Shown here one piece after another: positions 59,002 through 64,000 of a DNA stretch of 64,000 nucleotides. The position numbers were made by a program, and so were the translations under genes. The notes under the pieces were generated by a model, which was given only the letters and a program-made list of their open reading frames with translations, had not been told where the DNA came from and made no database searches. Origin of the DNA: Aporrectodea caliginosa (Eukaryota; Annelida; Clitellata; Crassiclitellata; Lumbricidae); assembly GCA_020284085.1 (NCBI GenBank), contig JACEVL010000130.1:628001-692000 (forward strand), read 5' to 3'. Position 1 is the stretch's first letter. Each line of letters begins with the position of its first letter.

Positions 59002-59808
59002 TATAATATCTTTTCTTTAATAAGCGTCTGACAAACGCACTGCGCTGTACATTTACATGTTATGCAATTCAAATCTTAACTACTAACAGAACAGACAGCC
59101 TGCAATACAACGGCGCTAATAGCAGTCTACAAAGCATATCCGCCCAACGGGGCTCGAACTCGGTACCTCTCGGTCTCTGTGCCAGATGTTATCCATGAGC
59201 TATCGGACTCTGACTTCTTTTTTAAATAGGGCAAGATTCGGAAGAGTGCGCAGTGACTTCGGTAGGTTATTCCAGGCAGGAGGACCAGCATCTTAAGGTA
59301 AAATAACGAGTGTTAGTGCGGGCATAGGTTCCATCAAAGTTATCGAGAGATCTTGTATAATGAGAATGTGTATCAGAGATCTTAGAGAAGTAGCGACTGA
59401 AGATTGGGAAAGAGATTTTTTGGCGAAGCGATACATAAATTCACAGATTTGCAATTTGTTTATCTGAGGGATATTAAGTATTCGTAGTAAACTAAATCTA
59501 CTTGCAGTGTTAGTTGTCAATGATCTCCCAGCAATAATACGTACAACTCGTCTCTGTAATATAGATAGCCTATTCAGACGAGAGGAATAATTGGAGGCCC
59601 AGGCGATATTACAGTATGTCAAGTAAGGGTAAACAAGAGAATAATATAGTGTATGCAGAACTCTAGAAGGTAACAGGTAGGATACACGAGCCAGAATCCC
59701 TATGTTCTTGGCAACCTTAGTGGAAATGTTACTTATGTGATCATTCCAGGTTAAATGTTGGTCAATGTAGACCCCAAGGAATTTGAAAGAATTGACTTAA
59801 CTGACATT

Positions 59809-59839
<31 letters not shown>

Positions 59840-62626
59840 CTCTTTTATTGAAGCCATGTCAAATAAAAATCACATAACATTTAACATAAAATATCAGGAT
59901 TGGCCGCAAGAGGAGTCCCAAAAGGGATCAAGATCCCGCTAACTAGGGACACCTAAAACAACATTTCAGAAATTTGAATTAGTGATAGCTAAATCCTTGA
60001 CAAACAGTGCAACATCAAGTTTCATACAGTAATGCAAACAGTATAGTACATAGTACACAGTACATGATAAACACAATTCAAAACAGTATGAAAATAAAGA
60101 AACAAACGAAAACCTTAACTAACAGTGAAAAAGAATATCCGGCAGGGTAGGTTTTAGCTAATTTCCATTAATCAGGAAGTCATGCAGCATTTTTTTAAAG
60201 AGTCGTAGGTGCGGGGCACAACGTATGTGAGAGGGAAGCATGTTCCAGGTTGTGGAGCCAACAGATTTTATGGAAAATAAGCGAGTATTGGTGTGTGCAT
60301 ATATGGGGCGATAGGAGTTAAAGTTTCTGGTGTAGTGAGTATGATCATCAGATCCTAGATGAAAAAATCCCTTAAAACATGCTGGAAGTAAACCATGTTC
60401 ATAACGGTACATAAATAGGCCAATTTGTAATGTTCGAATCTGCTCTAGTTTAAGTAGCTTCAAGTTAGTAAATAGTTGTCCAGAATGAACGCACCTTGGA
60501 ACTCCCATAATGATACGAACTGCACGTTTTTGCAATAGAATTAATCTCCGTAGTCTAGAGTCATAAGTGGATGCCCATACCATATTGCAATAAGTAAGAT
60601 AGGGGTAAACCAACGAGTAATATAATTTTAGGCGTATGCAAGAGGGCAACAAGTATGCAGTTCGAGTTAGAATACCAATGTTTTTAGCAATTTTGTCAGA
60701 AATAGTTTTTATATGTTCTTTCCAGGTCAAATGTTGGTCCACGTGAACACCTAAAAATTTAGTAGAGGTGACTCTGGTAATAGGAATGTCATTGATGGAT
60801 AATCTTAACGAGTCATCCGAGGGACCTATTTTCCTATGGGATTTGAACAGTATGAAGTTTGTTTTATCTAGGTTAAGGGTTAGTTTATTAGCAGAAAACC
60901 AATCCGCCACTAGAGTAAGCTCTGCATTTATGACCTGAGTAAGGGTTTGTAAAGAACGGTGAGAGTAAAAAACGTTGGTGTCATCTGCAAATAAAATAAA
61001 AAAACATGATTGGTGAGACATTGGGGAGGTCGTTTATATAAATGAGGAAGAGTAGAGGGCCGAGGTTAGATCCCTGTGGCACTCCATAGTCAATTGCTCT
61101 TAAGTCCGAAAATGCACCATTGCAACAGACGCACTGTAATGTACAACATGTTTTCATAGGATCCTGAAGATGAATGATAATTATATAATACATTTGATTC
61201 CGATCTGTACAAGACAGCTTGCATGCAAGTGCATTTAACGTTTTGCATATTCCAGGTGCATAAGTCGTGAAGTTTGAATGATTATAATGTACTTGCTTCC
61301 GAACTACAAAAATAAGATGGCGTTTAACTATATCCATGGTGTATGCAGTTTTCAAACGGTGGTACTAGTGTTAAGCCAGATGTCGTTAGCTATTCTACGT
61401 CTACCATGAACTTACAATACATGTATTTTTCTTTAAATTTTCTGTGCTCAGCTTCATACCCATCTTTCTCTGATTAGCTATAGCAAGGGGACTTCGCGTT
61501 CGCTTGTGTTTTTGATCTGACCTAAGCTGGTATTACGCCAACAATCGATTTTTTGTCTGGAGGTAGATTAACAATAAAGTTTGAAAATCGTTCGTCTGTG
61601 TTCCTATTTTATGGAGTTATCGTCTTGCAAGCCTTGTTGAATTAATATTTATACTCTCTTTACGAACGACGGTCATAGTAAATGTAATCTGTTGAAGAAC
61701 TAAACGCTGCAGGTGTTTTATGTCCTGCATCGCATGTCAGTGTGAATACACATCAAACCCAATGATCTGATGATGTACGCCTTGTTTCAAATTTCTGTTG
61801 TCTTGCATGGCTGACACGTCATGCTTCCAAGTGCAAGATTGTAATTGTAATTGCAATTTCTTAGCGCCACTTCAAGAGAGACTCATCAGATGAGCTCTCA
61901 ACCAAACAGAATGAAACCACGATCAAACAGAATGGTCTTCAAGCATTTACGGAAAAGAAGCAAAGAGAGGCTGAGGAGTTGAATTCTCAGTTTCTTAGGA
62001 AACTTATTCCCGGAGAATGTGCCGACCATAGCATGACGTTATTAAATAAATGTGTATGCGTAGTTATGCGCTTAGCTTTAATGCAGAGCTGGCATTCGGG
62101 GTCTATGAATGCCAAAGTGCCTAGGGTCTACGACGACCTTAAAATGGCCATGCTTGGTTCAAAGCCTAACACTTCTGCTTTTAAGTGTTTAAACTTTAAA
62201 CCGGTAACCAAATGTCATACCATCTTGAGCTAACGTATTCAGGTTTTCACTAGACAGTTAATTCTTGATCTGAAAAACTAGGCCTACAGTTCTTAAACTG
62301 TGAAGTTCTTTTCTATTTATTAATATTCGCTGTGTTTATAGGCTACAGACTGTAAACTTGTGTTGGATATAGAAATTATATGCTGTATAAGAAAAAGTAT
62401 AAACTCATCTTGTAATTGTCCGCCCATTTTCAAATAGACGGCTAGGCCTACAGCAAAATGCATAGGCCTGTTCCGGTAGTCTTTGACTTGGTCTCAATTT
62501 TGACCAGTTATCGATGGATATGCCTAGGTCATTATAAGAAGCCGAATCAAGCTTTTCTACCTACGGTTACATTTTCTCCGTGCACATTTTCAAGGCCTTC
62601 TTTTCGCATCTCATCCATGACGTAAT
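47599..62626 (-). CDS. CPQ: carboxypeptidase Q, copy 3 (exons 4-14; 5' exons outside window)
   Basis: Eleven exons (62565-62626, 55082-55246, 54513-54677, 53677-53761, 52336-52439, 51766-51852, 51061-51132, 50400-50444, 50009-50084, 49147-49332, 47599-47807) join in frame to 1256 coding bases. With first exons of the usual size the protein would have about 499 residues. All zinc and catalytic positions seen in copy 2 are present, and the final motif is HHSHGDSM, keeping the histidine that copy 2 has lost. The GPI-like tail is present in different wording ([19 protein letters not shown]). Exons 1-3 were sought between 62.6 and 64 kb and not found. Confidence 0.92.
47808..49146 (-). other. CPQ copy 3 intron 13
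   Basis: 47870-48120 is purine-rich (GAAAAGAAAAG). A 157-bp MITE is at 48955-49111. Nothing else recognised; the 104-codon minus-strand ORF here is a low-complexity reading of the purine tract. Confidence 0.6.
48955..49111. mobile_element. 157-bp MITE, 8-bp TSD
   Basis: Starts CAGGAGCGTAGC and ends GCTACGCCTATG; internal GAGGAGGCAACT repeated and GCACGAGGAGGC / GCCTCCTCGTGC palindromic. TSD ACTATTTG at 48947-48954 and 49112-49119, exact. Confidence 0.88.
49147..49332 (-). CDS. CPQ: CPQ copy 3 exon 13 (last zinc His)
   Basis: 186 bp, acceptor TTCACAG, donor [59 protein letters not shown] and HHSHG. Confidence 0.93.
49570..49640 (-). mobile_element. LINE 3' hairpin tail remnant
   Basis: Minus strand AGCGGCGCTATATAAATGCG preceded by GAAGCACATGTGAAGAG. 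Short decayed copy. Confidence 0.4.
50009..50084 (-). CDS. CPQ: CPQ copy 3 exon 12
   Basis: 76 bp, acceptor TCTTCAG, donor [26 protein letters not shown] then GIQFT plus one base of Gly. Confidence 0.93.
50265..50398 (+). repeat. (TA)n and (GACA)n microsatellites
   Basis: TATATA run at 50264-50300 followed by GAGACAGA units up to 50398, ending one base from exon 11, so the donor GTAGTC lies against the repeat. Confidence 0.9.
50400..50444 (-). CDS. CPQ: CPQ copy 3 exon 11 (micro-exon)
   Basis: 45 bp, acceptor TTGCAG, donor GTAGTC (weaker than the GTAAGT of copy 2). [15 protein letters not shown]; first residue is the zinc-ligand Glu. Confidence 0.9.
51061..51132 (-). CDS. CPQ: CPQ copy 3 exon 10
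   Basis: 72 bp, acceptor TTTACAG, donor [26 protein letters not shown] then WTSE, ending with the catalytic Glu. Confidence 0.93.
51371..51665 (+). repeat. (CATA)n microsatellite
   Basis: About 290 bp of CATA units with interruptions in intron 9 of CPQ copy 3. The Met-Tyr-Val-Cys ORFs are artefacts. Confidence 0.98.
51766..51852 (-). CDS. CPQ: CPQ copy 3 exon 9 (zinc-binding)
   Basis: 87 bp, acceptor TTTCAG, donor [26 protein letters not shown] then GGGLMIAWE; zinc His and Asp kept, with substitutions relative to copies 1 and 2. Confidence 0.93.
52066..52140 (+). repeat. dispersed repeat, inverted copy
   Basis: Reverse complement of the 13.4 and 39.45 kb repeat (GCCCTCCTCCTTTTACCAGG, CTTGGAACTGGCAC). 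The plus strand reads [19 protein letters not shown] by chance. Confidence 0.6.
52336..52439 (-). CDS. CPQ: CPQ copy 3 exon 8
   Basis: 104 bp, acceptor CTTGCAG, donor [26 protein letters not shown] then [15 protein letters not shown]. Confidence 0.93.
52480..52830 (+). repeat. (GA)n / (CAGA)n purine-rich microsatellite
   Basis: AGAGAG then CAGA/GACA units, 40 bp from exon 8 of CPQ copy 3. Plus-strand ORFs are artefacts. Confidence 0.98.
53140..53487. mobile_element. hAT-type MITE, 8-bp TSD
   Basis: 348 bp, starts CAGTGTTTCTTAACCAG and ends AAGGTTAAGAACCACTG; TSD ATCTATAT at 53132-53139 and 53488-53495, exact. GGGGTTCGGTGAG occurs near both ends. CAGTG.TTCT.AACC ends resemble hAT-Charlie-type elements. 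Confidence 0.9.
53677..53761 (-). CDS. CPQ: CPQ copy 3 exon 7
   Basis: 85 bp, acceptor GTTTTAG, donor [26 protein letters not shown] then LLQRYYDR, the same peptide as copy 2. Confidence 0.93.
54513..54677 (-). CDS. CPQ: CPQ copy 3 exon 6 (GC donor)
   Basis: 165 bp, acceptor TCTGTTAG, donor [60 protein letters not shown]. Confidence 0.93.
55082..55246 (-). CDS. CPQ: CPQ copy 3 exon 5
   Basis: 165 bp, acceptor GTTGTAG, donor [26 protein letters not shown] then [15 protein letters not shown] and [17 protein letters not shown]. Confidence 0.93.
56146..56790 (+). repeat. tandem units with CCAAGATGGCGGC (YY1-like) motifs
   Basis: Exact CCAAGATGGCGGC at 56146, 56297 and 56451; one-base variant CCAAGATGTCGGC at 56603; decayed at about 56768. 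Two more on the minus strand in the right TIR near 58320 and 58462. AAGATGGCGGC is the consensus of the zinc-finger factor YY1; that it works here is inference. Confidence 0.75.
56830..58090 (+). mobile_element. LINE remnants inside the fold-back element
   Basis: Frame-shifting plus-strand text [20 protein letters not shown] (pre-RT region), [40 protein letters not shown] and [20 protein letters not shown]. Same clade as the LINE at 4.2-5.8 kb. Many stops. Confidence 0.7.
58940..59220 (-). mobile_element. third tRNA-derived SINE family with (ATT)n tail
   Basis: Minus strand from about 59215: GTCCGATAGCTCATGGATAA (box A-like), CTGGCACAGAGACCGAGAGG, GAGTTCGAGCCCCGTTGG (box B), a short body and an (ATT)n tail at 58998-58941. 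It abuts the LINE fragment at 59221. Confidence 0.65.
59221..59810 (-). mobile_element. LINE ORF2 C-terminal fragment
   Basis: Minus strand: FNLEWSHK-like text, [33 protein letters not shown], and [18 protein letters not shown] text near the end. Related to, but distinct from, the next LINE. Confidence 0.75.
59815..61090 (-). mobile_element. LINE 3' half with open reverse-transcriptase C-terminus
   Basis: Minus strand from about 61090: [20 protein letters not shown], then a frameshift, [20 protein letters not shown] with the catalytic ADD at about 60985, [91 protein letters not shown], stop at 60158. The 3' UTR has the hairpin GTCCCAAAAGGGATCAAGAT and CCCGCTAACTAGGGACACC, tail (CAATC)n at 59815-59836. 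287 open codons suggest a recent insertion. Confidence 0.85.
61840..61990 (-). mobile_element. LINE 3' end remnant
   Basis: Minus strand: CTTTTCCGTAAATGCTTGAA, GACCATTCTGTTTGATCGTG, GAGCTCATCTGATGAG, TTGAAGTGGCGCTAAGAAAT, (TTACAA)n. Matches the 5.7-5.8 kb LINE end. Confidence 0.65.
62565..62626 (-). CDS. CPQ: CPQ copy 3 exon 4
   Basis: 62 bp, acceptor GCTGTAG, donor [27 protein letters not shown]. The first exon of copy 3 inside the window. Confidence 0.92.
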
Positions 62627-64000
62627 CTACAGCAAAAAGTAAACGTATTTCATCAAGTAGTTCAAAGCACAGCACGATTATAGTATATGCTATCTACATG
62701 ACTCTATTATTATTGCTGCATATGAATTCATAAACAGTTACGCTATACATAGGCCTAATATGGCAGCAACTCATGTGCATGAAAATGTAGGCCTTCAATC
62801 TTATATCCGTTAGCTATGTTGCTATTACCTTCTTGGGTGGACAATCACTTCCCCGGTGGATAATCAGCCAAAGCGTTTGATTTAATTAAAAGGTTTGATC
62901 TAGATTTAAAGTGGTCAAAATCGCAAACCAGATTTACTTCGGATAAAAGCCTTAAATCAAGCAGTTGTATGTCGTGCGTGTAATAATAGCATGTTGTATA
63001 ACCGAGTTGTGACTATAAATAAGACTAACATGGAATCGGTTCTGGTTTCTTTCATTGTTTTCTCTGTCTGTTTCCTACCCGTCTTCCAGTGCCTTGATTC
63101 CCCTCTCGTCATTTCTGATCATTTGGAGCAGTAGGAGCGTTCTGTTTCAAATTGTAATGGATGGTTACTTTGTCTCTTTTTGCTCGTTCCTGGTTGAGTT
63201 AACGGTTATGTTGCTTCGGTGGCCAATGTGGAATCTGTTCAGTGTGACATAGGTAGCCAACTGATTAGAGTACGGTCTGTAACACGGAGAGCACAGGTAC
63301 GAGGGTGGCCTCGGCTGAGGCAGTTACTGTGCAGGGACCTTGAGCAAATGCTTTGCTCAGCGCCATCGATGCTCTGTCGTATGGTCGTGTGTGCACTTTT
63401 GAACTTTGCAAGGAGGGCAATATAACAATACATTAAATTTTCTATTGAATTGCATTAAGTCAGCCATATAATTTTCACTACTTTTTAATTCCTGTTTGTC
63501 TATCATTGTTCTTGGCACTTGGTGTAATGGTGTCATTGTGTTTTCAATTAATTTGAAGCTGGAATTTGACCTTCAGACGCCATAGGCTACTGTATTTTGT
63601 CAGATGAATGCTGAACAACGTTTCGCTTGGTCGCCTGATGACCTCTGGTGTCTGCTTTCCTCAACTAATGCACTGCTCGGCTTTGACACTTTCACCCAAC
63701 TGTTTACCACGAGTAAACGCTCCTTGAAGGTTTTTTCTATTGAACAGGGACTGAGAAGAATTTCTACGTCTGGTCATTTGTGTCTGATTAGGTGAATATA
63801 ATTATATGCACCTACATGTATTTCCGTTTAATATCATGGCCGCTGTAGTATAACGGGATTAAGCAGAAGGGCCGTTTTTAGGTCGTCGTAGGCCCAATAA
63901 GCACTCTTGCATTCGTAGACCCAAACTGCCAGCTCGGCTTTAAAGCTAAACGCAATCACATTATTAATTGACGTCATGCTGTGGTCGGCACATCCTCTGG
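62627..64000 (-). other. CPQ copy 3 intron 3, start
   Basis: No exon 3 homologue, mobile element or microsatellite recognised. ORFs of 63-68 codons have no family resemblance. Several TAGGCCTA palindromes occur near its start. Confidence 0.5.

Larger units (their letters stand above)
55247..62564 (-). other. CPQ copy 3 intron 5 (7.3 kb)
   Basis: The longest intron in the window, filled by mobile DNA: a fold-back element in a LINE 3' UTR, a SINE and two related LINE 3' parts (listed separately). 55600-55900 may be the start of another DNA element (CACTGGGCACAACAGGCATT) without a visible partner end. Confidence 0.8.

Overview
This window is animal (metazoan) genomic DNA. Its genes are small phase-matched exons in introns full of retrotransposons, MITEs and microsatellites; there is no operon structure, CRISPR array or bacterial promoter. 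The very frequent palindrome TAGGCCTA, the mix of CR1/L2/RTE-like LINEs, tRNA-derived SINEs and hAT MITEs, and the protein family suggest a marine invertebrate. An echinoderm- or hemichordate-like deuterostome is my guess, at low confidence.

The only host genes I can support are three head-to-tail copies, all on the minus strand, of carboxypeptidase Q (CPQ, plasma glutamate carboxypeptidase, peptidase family M28). Copy 1 runs from its ATG at 18076 leftwards and leaves the window at base 1 after exon 9. Copy 2 (34920 to 22385) is complete: 14 exons, 1512 coding bases, 503 residues, no frameshift. Copy 3 has exons 4-14 (62626 to 47599); its first three exons should lie beyond base 64000. Exon sizes and phases agree in all three: 10, 102, 132, 62, 165, 165, 85 (82 in copy 1), 104, 87, 72, 45, 76, 186 and a last exon of 221 or 209. 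The zinc and catalytic residues of the family are present. Intron 6 uses a GC donor in all three copies. Both visible C-termini carry an extra hydrophobic tail resembling a GPI-anchor signal, which CPQ as I know it in mammals lacks.

Layout: 1-18076 CPQ copy 1, with a stack of nested LINE/SINE/hAT insertions in intron 6 (about 2.4-7.1 kb) and a long LINE in intron 2 (14.1-15.9 kb). 18.08-22.38 kb is the promoter of copy 1 and LINE remnants. 22.39-34.92 kb is CPQ copy 2. 34.9-47.6 kb is the promoter of copy 2, a 0.75 kb CATC/CATA microsatellite, a 2.5 kb degraded DNA transposon with GGGTGGTC termini and various LINE scraps. 47.6-64 kb is CPQ copy 3; its 7.3 kb intron 5 holds a 2.6 kb fold-back element with tandem AAGATGGCGGC motifs and two related LINE 3' parts.

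Introns 7 and 8 of copies 1 and 2 are still alignable, so those two are the youngest pair. All three products should act in the same place (secretory pathway, lysosome or cell surface) on dipeptides or N-terminal residues. Mobile-element calls rest on reading-frame motifs, terminal inverted repeats (TIRs) and target-site duplications (TSDs) read by eye. LINE clade names are approximate.
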